64,000 nucleotides of DNA from Isoetes taiwanensis (GCA_021234155.1 JAJEKV010000080.1:666182-730181), one strand, 5' to 3'. Shown: positions 1 through 12,107, counted from the stretch's first letter. Program-made: numbers and translations. The notes: a model not told the origin generated them from the letters alone.

Positions 1-812
1 GAATAAAAATGGAGCATTTTGGTGAGGCCATTATTGCCGCTGTGTGCAAAATGAAGAATAGAGTCTGTTTAAAATGAAGTCTGTTTGCTGTTTATGTAGC
101 TCCCTTCTACGAAAATCTCTGCATGACGTGGCGTCCAGATAGGAGCTTACCTGACGGCGCTTGACGGCCGCAAACGGCGCTCTTAATTCTTCGTATTTTC
201 ACTTCTCCTGGAAAATCCTTATCTTCAAAGGCCCAGATCTCTGATTCTAAGCTAACGTGGCCTCCTCCTTACCGTTTGATCTCCATCCCCTTCTTCCTAG
301 AGAATGACAGCATTTGCATGGGAAGGGCTATCTTAGTATTACGAATTATGGAAAATTACAGGGTGACTATTGACCTGTTTATTCCAATGCCTTATTATTC
401 AATACGAAGCATATCAAAAACCATTTCAGACAATGCTTTTCCTGTCGATGTGGAGAAAGCTCTTTCTTCACGTGATATGCACCAAATTCTAGTGGATGAA
501 CTGTAACCTGATCACTACCTTGAAAAATTTTGTTGCACATAGTTGCTTATCATTGTGGTTGCAAGCTTTTTTTTCTTTTTATTAGCCTCCTACTAAGATG
601 AAAAACGTTTTGATCCGAAAACATCAAAGCCGTGAGACCAGGTTAACACAGGTATGGAGTCCAAAATTTATGTGAGCTTTTATTCAGCAAAATGCTTCCT
701 TACTGTACATTACCATGTTTACCTTGCCTGTTTTAACTTTGTCGATACACATAACTTAACCTATGTCCTGAAAGTTACTTTGCTTCCAAAATTGCCCCAC
801 TGCATTGCATTC
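1..812. other. 3' flank of the LHT8-like gene; little else recognisable
   Basis: AT-rich DNA downstream of the minus-strand transporter stop at 813. It would hold that gene's 3' UTR and terminator region. The only open frame of note is at 276-506 on the plus strand, listed separately. I see no TE motif, tRNA or other RNA gene here. Confidence 0.4.
276..506 (+). CDS. Unrecognised small ORF or exon remnant
   Basis: A 76-codon open frame. Its second half (reading ...VDVEKALSSRDMHQILVDEL before the stop) looks charged and protein-like rather than random, but I recognise no family. It may be the terminal exon of a gene that starts outside the window, or chance. There is no splice or promoter evidence. 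Confidence 0.15.
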   Translation: MISIPFFLENDSICMGRAILVLRIMENYRVTIDLFIPMPYYSIRSISKTISDNAFPVDVEKALSSRDMHQILVDEL

Positions 813-3410
813 TTACATTGGTTTGAAAAAACTGAACTTTACACCTGTATCTACAATACTCCAAATACCACCTGCACTGACTAAAAACATGAGCACAATC
901 GCCAGAATGCCAAGAGTCCAGTTTAAGTACCAACTAAAGCTAAACTTGTCGGGCTTCTTGATGAAAATCCACATAAGGCAGGGATAGCAAAAGGTTACAG
1001 GAATGCTGGTTAGGCCACCCAGAAGGCCTGCAAAACTGGAAAGGAAAGGAAAAGCTATGGCTCCAAGGAAGTTAAGGAACACAAAGAACACGCGGAAGAG
1101 AACACGGACTAGCTTTGGGCATGGCTTGTTTGTTTTACTTGTGTAAGATTGCTCGAAAAAGTCAAATGTAGGCATTGAGTAAATTTGGCAGGTGCTTAAT
1201 GAGTTGAGCGCCACGAATAGAAAAGTTGCAGCTAGCCACCCAGATGGTATGTCTTTGATATGGTAGTTGAACAGAGCTATGAGTATTCCTGCAGAAGGCA
1301 TCTGTTGAAGCCAACACATGATTAGCAGCATATAAGCTGAAGACTATCTGGTGACTCAACATCATGAATAAATTACAACTAGTTCCAGGGACTGATACAG
1401 AAAAGCAATTTTATATTTAGAAGATGCAGCAGATTGATGATATACCTTATTTCCATAAGCCCAATAGCCTGCAATGGCAACTGGAAAGAAGCAAAATGCC
1501 ACAATTGCATAAGCCACCTTTGCGCCTCTCCACATGGGGACATAAGCAGGGTGTTTAAGAGTAGAAGGCATGGTTCCCTAGAACAAAAATATACAGTTTC
1601 CAGTTACCAAAAAACACTTCAATGCTATCTCATTATAGGAAACAAAGATTCCCTACCTGTATTTCCAATGCTAAATTGTGGCCTCTAAAGGCAAATGCCA
1701 CAATTCCAAGGGCATTAAATATAGAGAAAGCAGTTGCTGCTGATGATTCAGGTTTTACTATATCATAAGAAACGCCTGGTGGTCTGGGCTTGGCTACAGA
1801 AAGAGCCCAAACCATTGTAGTGTAGGCAACAGCCATAACAGCTCCGACAAAGGAAATACCAGCTACAGAGTTTAAGTTGGGAAGCTGGGCCACAATTGAG
1901 CAGAGCACAGCAAAAGTCAAGTACCATTCCACAGTTGTTAATCCGGGGCCTTTGCATGACAGGCAAAGAGTTGTGTAAAAGAGCTTGAGAGCAGCTCCCC
2001 CAAAGATTATGAGCCCTGTAGCTGTGCCAGCAGAGAGACTTAGCACTGGAACCACTCCTAGATATGTGCCTAATTTCTCTCCTGCATTAAAAAAGGAAAC
2101 ATGTTACAAGAACATTCCCTCTGATCATGTCAAATTTTTCATGAAAATCATTTAATGTTGTATGCCCAAAGAATTCTATATCATGTCAGTGAATTGAATT
2201 TGCTGCAAACATCCACGTTCTTTGAGTTTGATGCCAAGCATTCTAGATCATGGGCGGCGAAGCATATTCAGATTGCACATGATTTTTTCTAGCACATGCC
2301 ATCCTATCTGGACCACTTTAAGAAGAAAAAGGAAGCAGAACAAGAAGAAGAGAAGAAGAAGGCATGGACCGATTTAAAACAATCAATATCATAGATACAG
2401 CCAAGTTGCATGTGGGAAAGCGTCAACCTATTCTATTAAAAAATACAACTGATTGTATGCCCTGAAATCTGGGTCCTAGGCATTTTCCCGTGTGATTACA
2501 CTATATGATCCTAAATCAATTTGTTTAAAAAGCACCCACCAAAAGCTACTTGTACCAATTCAACATATCTGCTGTACCGCTTCCCTGGAATGGCTTCGTG
2601 CAGCTGGATTAGAAGCCAGAGGGTATACATTTGCCAGCAAAATGCAATGACCAGTGCCAAGAGTCCCCAAGACCTGCGTTTTACAAACCCACAAAAAATA
2701 TTTCGTCGGAAACCAAGAAAAGCCGATTTGCAAGATCAGAAGCCAAAAAAGAAAATAATGTAGCAGAGAAACCACAAAATCTGTTAGATTGTTAATTAAA
2801 CATGTAAAAAACATTCAATGCAAACTACCCAAGGATCAAACCCAAGACAAAACAGTAGACTGAAGAGAAATCTACATATTCTAGACTGATAGGAGATAAA
2901 TGCGTACCAGCCGAGGAATGTGAATGCAACTGGTAGAAGCAGAGCTTGGAAACCGATTCCGGCATTGAGATTGTGAAAAGCAGAGTAATAAGCATTTCCA
3001 TTCCTGGACTCTGTAATGGGTAACCAAGCATCTTGAGGATTGAGCTTGGTAACATGTCCTATTTCTTCAAGATACAGCTTCATACTGACAAATGCATTTC
3101 TCATAGGAGTTCCTATTGTCGGAGTTAAAAATCTGGGGGAACGAAAAGCCCCTCTCGGAGATCTAGGAGCCGAAGGGGACATGAGAGTGGAAGGGGGTCT
3201 TGTGCTTGCCGGAGTAATATTAGATGGAGGTCTTGGAGAATATGTCCCTGGAGTTAAAAACCCAGGAGAAAATATTGGTGGGGATCTTTGCCCTGGTGTT
3301 AATGGAGGAGTAACACCATACGGAGTAGATGGATTCGATAGCAGTTCTAGCTTTTCTTGAGTTCGATCTGATCGCCCAGAGCATGGAGTAGATGTTTCCA
3401 CAGAACCCAT
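813..3410 (-). CDS. LHT8-like: Lysine/histidine transporter-like 8 type amino-acid permease, five exons
   Basis: Predicted plasma-membrane proton-coupled amino-acid transporter of the AAAP family (LHT clade). Coding exons, read by homology and GT/AG borders: 3410-2908, 2673-2540, 2081-1657, 1577-1446 and 1301-813. They total 1683 nt and 560 aa with consistent phases. The first ~110 residues are Pro/Ser/Thr-rich (SPGFLTPGTYSP-like repeats), as in LHT8-type proteins. The conserved body follows: SFLTPTIGTPMR-like linker, YLEEIGHVTKLNPQDAWLPI, RNGNAYYSAFHNLNAGIGFQ, then hydrophobic membrane segments, TTVEWYLTFAVLCSIVAQLP, FAFRGHNLALEIQ, YVPMWRGAK and IYSMPTFDFFEQ. It ends FSFFKPM. The start is the ATG at 3410, which opens the Pro-rich leader. 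All exons are intact, unlike most ORFs further right, and the gene lies outside the duplicated unit. Confidence 0.93.
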
Positions 3411-4264
3411 CTTGAAGAAAATTTTGGAAACCTATTCAATCCGATCAGGAACTGTATCTCGCATTTGCCTTGAAGGGTTACCTTGAATGCAAAAAAATCA
3501 CCTCTGCTGATGATAGAAGTACATGTTGTTCTTGCTGAATGAATGCTTATATTTGAGCAGAGCGACTTGAATGAGCATCTGCATTCAAGATGAGAATGCC
3601 CTTTTATGCCTTGCCGACTTTAGGCCTGGGTAGCCCTTTGGAAGCAAGAAAAAATATTCTAGGACCGGAGTTCCGGAACCAGGTATATGGCATTTAGGAA
3701 CTGGCTGGCTATGAAGTGGAGTCAATGCTTTACTTTGAGACCCAAAACCCTAAAACTAAAGCTCCTCGATAAGCTACTGTCCAAATCCATATTTTAATGA
3801 GAAAATGTTGTTTCGGGACCGGATCAGCTTGACCACGCTCTTGGCCTGGTATTCTTTATCATTTGTTTGGTACACCGAGCTCCATTCTGTCCTGGATTTG
3901 CCATAACCAATGCAGTCGTTAGCTCTGTTTTGTGCCCTGGCGTCCAAATTGACTACTATATATTTCGCTTTCAGAAATTTTTTTTATTGATGCTGAAGTT
4001 GGTAAACCCAGACAGTTCACATTGGAATTGGAGCCAATGAACTCTATAATGAGTGCCGGTAGCATGGTCAAGTCCGGCGAACGCTGCCATGTCTGTAAGC
4101 TTGTCTGGCTGATAAATCACAACTGTCTGTCTGGCTGAATAGGGGACCCGTTATCACCAGCGGGAAGTGCGATTTGCGCTGGCATGGTGACGTGGGATTT
4201 TTCTTACCATGGAATAGTAAAACTTCATTGTCTAGGGAATATTTAAGCCCCGAATTTTGAAAAA
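3411..4264. promoter_or_regulatory. Upstream region of the LHT8-like gene
   Basis: About 850 bp between the transporter start and the left border of the duplicated unit. It should contain the 5' UTR and promoter of the minus-strand gene. I cannot pinpoint a TATA box or transcription start. There is no credible ORF or repeat. It is single-copy in the window. Confidence 0.4.
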
Positions 4265-5200
4265 CCCTACACTGTGTTCCTCTCTTTTTTGTCTTAAGCT
4301 CACTATTTTGCTCTTGGGACTTGTTTCGATCTTCTTAGGATTGTTCAAAGATATGCATGTCATAGATCCACTCCTTGTCATTTTGTCCCCACGAACCCTA
4401 TTTTTTTATCTCTCCCATTGACTATTTATCCCCTCCATCCCAACGTGGGAGGCCTAAATCCAGATTTATAAATAAAACTACTTGCTTTCAAGTCGTGCGT
4501 TCACGAGATCTAAGTCTGTTCTGTTTACAGAGATCATCTTATCATAAAGCTAATATTTCATTCCTGTTCATGTGATCTCATAGCTGGACAATAAAATCAT
4601 TGTCAACCGTGTGCAAGTATGTAGAATTATCTTTGCCAATCATCCATGCAACATAAGTACATATTATTCAACTCAGATACACATGGGTATGCCAGTGGAT
4701 ATGGCCCACAATAGGACTTTGATGCTTCAAAAGTCTTGTTCCATACTAATTTTAAATATATCTCATTAGATTAGATGAAGTTGGTATTTGATCACAACAC
4801 TCAGATATCAGTCAAATTTTACTATGTTTAGTTGATACTTGTTGCTAGTACTATGAGCATCCCAAGGATAAAACATTACATATAATGGTCTTGGCAAATT
4901 ATACACATAGTATCCAAGACTTTGCAATTTTCATGAATGTGTATCTATAATTAACGAATATAAATTATGTATGTGTACCTTCTAGATGGAATGTTGTAAT
5001 ATACTCATATTTTTGTAGACACATATCAGCTGAAAGCAATAAGAAAATAAAAATAAAATAAAATGTCCATTGGTGCTCTCAAAGATGGTGATGCCCAAAG
5101 CCCATATACAATAGACATGATAGACTAATCATAAAGCATAAGTTGAAATGAAGAAGGTTAGGTGAAGTCGAAACAAAATGAAAAGGACAAAATTTAAGGG
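4265..5200. other. AT-rich noncoding stretch at unit start (unit 1)
   Basis: No gene is recognised. The stretch is almost base-for-base repeated at 36486-37415, with isolated substitutions such as at 4855/37074 and 5030/37249. Short open frames near 4375 and 36594 have no protein-like composition. Confidence 0.5.
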
Positions 5201-5600
5201 TAAGTCGCATTTAAATAAAAGTGGGTCACATCGATTTCCACTTTTCTTAGAACCTGTTATTTTACCACGAAAAAGCGAGGGAAAAGTTTTAGGCCTCTAT
5301 AACCATCAAAATTTGAGTATTTACGTGTTAGGTTGGGTCCAAGCATCCTATATCTTTCCCCTATTTTCTCGGATCGCAGTCGAGAACACCAAGGATACAA
5401 CTCAAATAAAGGAATTTCATTACACATTGAAGACAAAGTTCACGGTTGAAAAGAATTTTTATTAATAAATGAAATAGTTACAAGCGTTTTTTACATGGGA
5501 CCTTGAGAGACCATGGCGGTCTTGTTGTCCTCTGATCACATCATCATGGTAGGTGGTCCACCTTACGGGGAGGAGCGTCGCGGGGGCTTCTTCTTACCGT
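5201..5600 (+). repeat. Dispersed repeat family A, member 1
   Basis: It starts TAAGTCGCATTTAAATAAA and GTGGG, then TTTTCTTAGAACCTGTTATTTTAC. Further on it has ATGAAATAGTTACAA and GACCATGGCGGTCTTGTTGT. The same order of blocks, diverged, occurs in the 0.6-kb insertion inside the copia integrase region (13664-14262 and 46068-46670). No TSD or coding sequence is evident. It could be a solo LTR, TRIM or other short element. Confidence 0.5.
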
Positions 5601-5689
5601 CTATAAGCTTTGGGGGCAACTTTGAAAAGGCGTGAAATGCCTCACGAGGAGGTGCCTCGTGAGCCACCTTGGCAGTAGGGTCGAATATG

Positions 5690-5992
5690 CTCGTTCCCCA
5701 ACCTCGTGGATGTCATGCAATGTTTGCAAGATCCTTTGAGCTTTCTGAAGTTGCAAAATGTTCTTCCTCTCTTCCTCATCCCTTGAGGTCCCATAGCGTC
5801 TACAATCACGAGCAAGCTTATCCCAAAGCCACGGTAAAAGTGTAGCCTGAGCGGGATCTGTGCCATGTAGAACAAAGAGAGTCCATGATCAACAATTACG
5901 GTGCCATTAGTCATGAGTAACGAAGTAAAGGATGCAGAATTCAAAATAGATTGGAGAGCATTCATTCCATATAGTTGCATCCAATTACACAA
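5690..5992 (-). pseudogene. Unrecognised coding remnant with charged helix-like tail
   Basis: On the minus strand one frame reads LWDKLARDCRRYGTSRDEEE and then RKNILQLQKAQRILQTLHDI, a charged, helix-prone composition typical of real protein. An overlapping frame stays open upstream of it. The unit 2 copy at 37900-38210 preserves it. It may be another exon of the adjacent phosphatase-like remnant or an unrelated fragment. Family not recognised. Confidence 0.25.
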
Positions 5993-6178
5993 AGAAGCAT
6001 AAAAACGGTCTCATCATTGGGACAAGCAGTGCCTTTCTCGAGTCGAGAAAGGCCCTAGAAAGTCAATGTACAAGTGTTTTCATTCACAGGAATATAGTAC
6101 AATTGTTCGTTTTTTTTCAAAACTTCACAGAATTTTGCTATCTGAAATCAGAGGTCATGACTGAACTTGATCACCATA

Positions 6179-6690
6179 TTATTTCTCGTCCATAGCCCTC
6201 ATGATCGCCCTGCTCTCCGGATCAACCTGCTTGAGGTTCGGATAGTTCCTAATCACATCGGCCACAAGAATAGAAAACAGGGATTCCGCCAACACCGGAA
6301 CGAGAGTGTAAGACATCCACTTATCCATTTCATGCTCTTCTAGCCGATAACTCTTTGCGATGATTGTATCGTCCGAGTTATGATAGCACTTGTAGGCGGA
6401 GTCATCTATGATCAACGTGTTGTGTTTGTTAAAATCCTAGTATGCTTCATAAACTCTTTCCAGCCTTTTCACCATAATAAGCTTCCCCTTCATGATGGCC
6501 GGATCGAGATATGATACATGGTCGAATCTTTCGTTTCCCCAAACAAACTTGAACTTCAAAACGGGCAGGCGGAGTACACCAAGGATATTGACAACATTTT
6601 TGTTTTGCCACACAAGACCATATGGCAACACCCAACACCCCGAAGGGTTGTTTAGGGGGAGAAAAAAATAACAAACCAGCCCTTTCAGCC
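6179..6690 (-). pseudogene. FCP1/NIF-type (HAD superfamily) phosphatase C-terminal remnant
   Basis: Minus-strand reading gives NKNVVNILGVLRLPVLKFKF, VWGNERFDHVSYLDPAIMKG and KLIMVKRLERVYEAY. An in-frame TAG at 6437-6439 follows, then DFNKHNTLIIDDSAYKCYHN and a final segment ending RAIMRAMDEK at 6179. In FCP1-homology phosphatases (CTD/NLI-interacting-factor family) a LKDL/W..F...NTL-IDDS-KC order is diagnostic of the C-terminal half. Here the IDDSAYKC motif is intact. The N-terminal DxDxT catalytic loop is not visible, and a frame change near 6600 precedes the kept part. With the shared internal stop this is best read as a truncated pseudogene. The unit 2 copy carries the same stop. Confidence 0.6.
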
Positions 6691-6919
6691 CTTCAGGCCC
6701 ATTCGTCCCTTCGTCTAAACCTGCTCCAGTGCCATCGCCACTCGGCTGCTCCACCGCCATCGCCAGGACTTTCCAAAAATAAAAACCAAACCATTCAACC
6801 TAAGATTATTTTACCCGCATTCAAAACCCTAGAGTCATCTAGGGTCAAAACTCGCCCTCCAGCTCAGACTTGTACAGTTTTTCTATACAATACTTATACA
6901 TAGCGGGTGAACATAAAGT

Positions 6920-7130
6920 TAGCCCGGTTATGGTGATTCCATCACAGAACATTCTCTACCGTGGAATCACCAACCTGCCTGGAACGAGTCCGTTCCGGAG
7001 GCCCCCTTATCCATACCTAACGAACCCGTTTAATACCTTGGCGGAATCCACGGCCTCAAATCCGGGCCCGGAATCAGCATCAAGTTATTCCATCACCATC
7101 AGAAATTGATTAGTCGGTGGAATATCCCGA
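6920..7130. repeat. GGTGATTCC / GGAATCACC motif cluster
   Basis: Short degenerate repeats around GGTGATTCC and its complement recur here and, more densely, at 10870-11110. Unit 2 counterparts are 39175-39480 and 43225-43470. No coding potential. Confidence 0.4.
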
Positions 7131-8060
7131 TAAAAATTCAAATTTGTTCACGTCATATTCTTGATAGGTTTTGCGGCTCCCTCACGGCTATGGTGGAAGT
7201 AAGAAGGGCTTGCTCCATCCACGGATGTCATTAGAAACGATCTAAGGTTGAGGAAATGCATTGGGCGAAGGTAAAAGATCTAAGCTTGGGGAATGCACGG
7301 AAAGCGGTGCTTGGAGGAGTACATACGGTGACAATAAATATATTTGGTTACCATTTTTTCATGTATTTTCGGAGGCGCCAAGCTATGATCTTCGGGAGGT
7401 TTGGCGGTGCTGCGGCTATGTGGAAGTAAGGAGGGGTTGCTCCATCCATAGATGGTGTTAGAAGCGAGGTTGGGATTAGAATATGTCTATTTTACGGGGT
7501 TATACGAGGTTAGAATAGATGGCATTAGAACAGTACATTTTCCAGTGAGAAGGCGCCAAGCTACTCCACGATGATCGCACACAGTCGCATTGCATAAGAG
7601 CTAAAAGGCGTGGATTTACGGCATTTTGGATGCAGCCATGGTGATAAGGCGCCCGATTCGGTTTCTTTGGACCGAGGCGATATAAAGTGGCAACCAAAAG
7701 GAAATCCACCTCCCTGTGCATGGATTCCCAATAAACCCAACAAAGATCAAAGCCAGGCAACATTCTCTGGTAAGAAATGGGGTTTCTATTCCATTTTTTG
7801 GCATGTTCTTGTTCTTGCTTTAAAAGCGGGCATGTTTCTTGTTTCTTGTTCTTGCCTTGAGGCGACCCATGGCATTCCGATATTGGCAAGGGTTCAAATC
7901 CCCAACCAGAAAAATTCTGGGCAGTGTAGAGCATAACAAACACAATGACCTAGCAAACACACTAATGACCTGTGGTGCAATTGCAGATTCCTTTTTCAAA
8001 AACACGAAAATTTGGCACTTTTGACCTATTTTTATAAAAACATGCACTAAACAAACAAGT
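7130..8060. other. Noncoding stretch with a tRNA-like B box
   Basis: No supported gene. Near 7890 (unit 2 near 40230) the sequence GGTTCAAATCCCCAACC sits within an arm-like context and resembles a Pol III B box / tRNA T-arm. I could not fold a full tRNA or find a convincing A box. It may be a SINE or tRNA-derived relic. Confidence 0.25.
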
Positions 8061-10130
8061 CGCATGTCAAATAGAGCAATACTAAAGGCGGAATACTAAT
8101 GTTCATTGTGCAAAAAAATAAATACTGCATTTTGACTAGAAACGCCCAAAAACATGATTAAATTGTATATTCCGAGTTACAAAAAGCATTAGTTTCAGCA
8201 AATAACGAGTAATGCTAATTTTTTTTAAATACCAAGGGGTGATTCTTTGTGAGCAAAGACTTCTTCATCTTCTTGTAAAAGAATTATTAAAACAGCTTTT
8301 AACTATATTGTTTGCATATGTGCTTACAACGAAATTAACATATATGAACGTAATGAAAAATATGAAAAGCATGTGACATTTGGATTCAAGTTGGGCTAGA
8401 GGAGAAGAAAATCAATAGGTTAGAAAGGAAGGTAGATGGGTAGATAGGTTAGAAAGGTAGGACGACGGGTAGGTAAAAACAAAAAGTGGTGGCTAGTGTC
8501 TATGCGCGCATTGCTATGCTTGGCGTATAGCATCAGTAAAAAATTTTTTTTTGGGAAAACTAGGGTTTCTGCAGGCCGATTGAATCTTTTCGCGTACTCT
8601 TCAATCCGGTAGTTCTCTTCTTTCTTTCCTCAGGTGCTTTCAGATTATCTTCAATCCCGAATGGCGGGAGTTTCGCGAGGTTTTGATTTTCGCTTCTTGA
8701 TTTCCGCCGGGTTTCTTGATTTCGCGAGGTTTTGGCGGTACGCTTGACGATTTTGGGCCGAATATCTAGATCGAAACTATCTCTGTTGGTCAGTTATTTT
8801 GCTGCAGGGGATAAGCATGAGGTTTCAGGTGCCGATGTTCTGCTGGCTTCGGTTATAGCATTTGCAAATAATGTGAGAGTTTTTAAGCTTGTTCGGGGCA
8901 TCTTCTTATGCACAAGATCTAATTATATGGTAAGATTATGCAAATTATTGCAGATTATAGCGAAATATTACTCAAGATTCAATTAATATTATATAAATTT
9001 AATGAGTGGATTTGCCCCTTACATTGGTCAAAATCAGCCTTTGGACACATGCAGATTAAGTTCCAGTGATTCTGTCCTTGAATCATAGGTTAATCTGTTA
9101 ACAAATTAGGTGGAGACTGTTAAGTATAGAGCACACACAACGGAAGCAGCCTACAAGTCTTGGGAAACTAAATACATCTGCCGTAGAGATTGGAAATGGA
9201 GTTAAAATGGATATGCTCAAGTGGACGTACAAGATGAAGCAAAGTTCATATTCTGCAATCTAGTCTTGTAATCTGTCTCAGGAACTGTATTGTGGCATAG
9301 TACCTGTAAGGCATGATACTAATGGCAAAACATTGCAGATTATATATTAACAATTACATTTCTTTACAAAGGCGTTTGAGACTTTGGTGTTCTTTGCATT
9401 TCATTTGCCTTGCTCTAACTGCACGCTTTTCCCTAATTTAGCATAGATCTGGTCATCTCATAAATTTGATAAGTTCTGATGCATGAAATATGATACATAT
9501 TTGGCTCAGAATTGCTGCTAATTCATAAGGATTCACATCTTCTGGCCAAATATTTTTGAGCTTAAGCATTAATGCTACATTGCTATTAATTGCTAGAGTG
9601 GTATTGGGCGTTACTGAAAACTATAGCCTTGCTCAAGCCCATGTCTGGCACTTGAAGGCATTTCTTTGATTCAATCGACTAAGTTTTTTGCGGGTTGTAT
9701 GCGAGGAAATTAAAAGCTTCCCTTTCTGAGATATGATGTGGATATGATGTGGTTTTTTGAAAGATAACATGTTAAGCTTCATGTTTGCTTGGCATCATGC
9801 TTTATAGGTTATTTAAAATGTCTCAATAAAATGTCTGATCCAATCATATATAGTTTTGGGTAAGAGCATGTTAGGGTCTACATGTTTTGGAAACTACCTG
9901 GAAAATACTCTGGGTAGTCAAAGATGATGATATATTTGAGTTCTTAACATCTTCTTGACATCACAAAGTACCTTATAACATGTATGTACTACTACTCTTG
10001 AACATAACACAATTTCTTTTAGTCAATCTTGTAGTTTAGGTACTTTAAAATACAATTATGTACTTTGCAGTACCGAGAGAAAAGTACCTTTTTGGTAATT
10101 TTTTATGTAGGCCCTAACATGCTTTCACTC
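8060..10130. other. AT-rich noncoding stretch upstream of the copia LTR
   Basis: About 2 kb with no protein-like frame on either strand. A small frame at 8732-8986 (unit 2 41071-41325) follows a 5'UTR-like AAAACTAGGGTTTCTGC stretch and could be a first-exon relic, but it matches no family I know. The unit 2 copy is 40390-42470. Confidence 0.35.
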
Positions 10131-10139
10131 TTTTAGTTG

Positions 10140-10345
10140 AGGTGCTATGTACTGTTTGTTATGCCGCATAGCCCTCGATCGCCTCGTGATATTTTTTTAA
10201 ATATTGTTTTAGAGTTGAGGTTCTATGCGCGGATAGCTCATAATATTTTTCACTTGTCGTGTTGCTATGCGCGTATAGCATCGTGATATTTTTACAGTAA
10301 CGTTTCTTGTAGTCGAGGTGCTATGTGCCTATACTGCAATGATGT
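10140..10345. repeat. Imperfect ~60-bp tandem repeat carrying a near-palindrome
   Basis: Four degenerate units share a core like GCTATGCGCGTATAGC followed by ATCGTGATATTTTT. Cores lie near 10144, 10221, 10264 and 10319. One further core occurs alone near 8503-8532. No CDS overlaps. The unit 2 copy is at 42483-42680, with the isolated core at 40861. Confidence 0.6.
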
Positions 10346-10869
10346 TTAGGAGCCTTGTTGCCGCGTTTCTTTATTTCTACTTTTTACAATGTGGTTTTAC
10401 TATAATTTTTAAGTGGTCTTTTTGTTTTCGTATGTTATCAAGTTTGTGGAAAAACTAAACATAGCTTAAGTTATTTCACCCTTAAAAATGCATGTGAAAT
10501 TTAAAACATGTCTATGTTCTACTTTTGACCACCCTAAAAGGCACATCGTAATTAAAATCGAGGACCATTTTTTAGAATTATTTAAAGGGCATATTTTAAG
10601 GGTATTTTAGGGAATCTTTGAAAGATGCTTTTTATTAGTGCAAGCATAAGCCATTAGTGTGTTTGCTAGGTCACCTTGTTAACAATAGACATGCACAAAT
10701 AAAATGGAGTAGCAGAGCTTGTTTTTGCACCATTGGTTTAGTAGTAATTTCATTCATGATCAAATAGCGTAGCCTTCTACTTAAACCATCTTCAACCATT
10801 TTTTATAAAATCAAGCATAAACCTGGGGATTGAGCCATCGCCAATTTTTCTTCCACACTGCGGAGTTAT

Positions 10870-11115
10870 TCTGATTCAGCGGTCTCGGTGATTCCTTCAG
10901 ATGAATATAGTAGTACGGTAATTCCGCAGGGGAAAATTATCATCTGCGGTGATTCTGAGGGGGAGAATGTTATGGTATCGGTGATTCCATGGGATAGAAT
11001 ATTCTTGTTATGTGATTCCGCGGCGGGGATCAACTCCATATGATTGATCCACGTAGAATAGAAGGGTGGTGATTCGTCCGTCGGTATTTTCTTGAGATGT
11101 GATTCAGGTAGGAAG
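10870..11115. repeat. GTGATTCC degenerate minisatellite (unit 1)
   Basis: GGTGATTCC/GGTAATTCC recurs about every 40-50 bp, interleaved with AGAATATT/GAGAATGTTA. In unit 2 (43225-43470) the minus strand reads as a repetitive peptide (HGITVYHN, CRITAYDN, GGITVYYI), which betrays the repeat rather than a gene. Confidence 0.5.
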
Positions 11116-11404
11116 GTAGGAAATGGAGCTTGTTAGATGCGGATAACTTGGCGGTAGGGATAGGGGGGTAGGAGGGTTAGTGATTGGGTAAAAGCTATTG
11201 TGGTGTATCAAAAATCGCATTTTGGCCACATTTTGCACCTTATTTGGGGTAGAATCGGGTTGGTGTATCACAAGGCGGAGATGCGAGAGTCTTGAATTAA
11301 TGGCGTCGGTTATTTTGAATTTTATGCCCGTCATTGTCCCTCATTTCAAATTAGAAAATAATCACCTCTTCTTTTGTTTTTTTGCCGCTTCTTGCCGATT
11401 GAAC

Positions 11405-12093
11405 TGTTAGAAGTTAATTGTCATGTACATCTTTCATGAAGTTGAATGCAGAGATTGAAGAATAAAGAAATGGAAGAACTCAGTTGATGCATGGTATGAT
11501 GATCTTTTGAAACCTAGGTTGAAATACAATGGTTATCAAGGTTGAAATACAATGGTTATCAAGGTTAAATGGTGACAATGAATAATGTCTTTTATTGAAA
11601 TGAGGTTTAATGGTTTCAATGGTTCAATATAGCATGGAATCTCGAATATGTTGATAAAAGCAGTTGAGCCTGTGGGATAATCCGGTGAAGACGAATTCCC
11701 AGTTAGGAATTCTTATCCTCTGCCTAAATGGCTGGGGATCTATGTTTTAAGCTAAGAAGAATTGATTGGAGGCGTGCACTGCCTTGAATAGAGTGGGAAT
11801 CGACGGATAAAGCAGGCTCGACGTGCTACAGTGTTTTCTTTGATCACTCTGCTACAGTAATTCTAATATTTATGACTATGATTTATGGCAATGGTTGTAA
11901 ATAAATAACACATAGGGGTTAGATTGATCAAGAGATTAGAGACCACAATTTGGCTCTCTTGCTTCAATTTAAAACCTCTTAGAAGTGTAGGAGACTTGTA
12001 GCACTTGAAAAATTATTGATCTTGAAGTTGTGTGATTCTCAAATATTGTTGTTACTGCTAAAGATTGATCTAGTAGACACTTAAATTCTATCA
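11405..12093 (+). mobile_element. Copia element 5' LTR (unit 1)
   Basis: It begins TGTTAGAAG and ends TCTATCA, the TG...CA ends of a plant copia LTR, and is followed directly by the primer-binding site. Length is 689 bp. It contains an exact 23-bp tandem duplication near 11519-11564 (GTTGAAATACAATGG core). The downstream 3' LTR was not found. Confidence 0.75.
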
Positions 12094-12107
12094 TTGGTAT
12101 TAGAGCC
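12094..12107 (+). other. Copia primer-binding site (unit 1)
   Basis: TTGGTATTAGAGCC abuts the LTR. It is one base from the usual plant copia PBS TGGTATCAGAGC, complementary to the initiator-methionine tRNA 3' end. Confidence 0.75.

Noticed and set aside
3040-3360. Plus-strand Gly/Val-rich ORF inside the LHT8-like first exon
   Set aside because: It is the antisense shadow of the Pro/Ser-rich N-terminus of the transporter.
7880-7912. A tRNA gene around the GGTTCAAATCC motif
   Set aside because: Only the T-arm/B-box part is convincing; no full cloverleaf or A box could be built.
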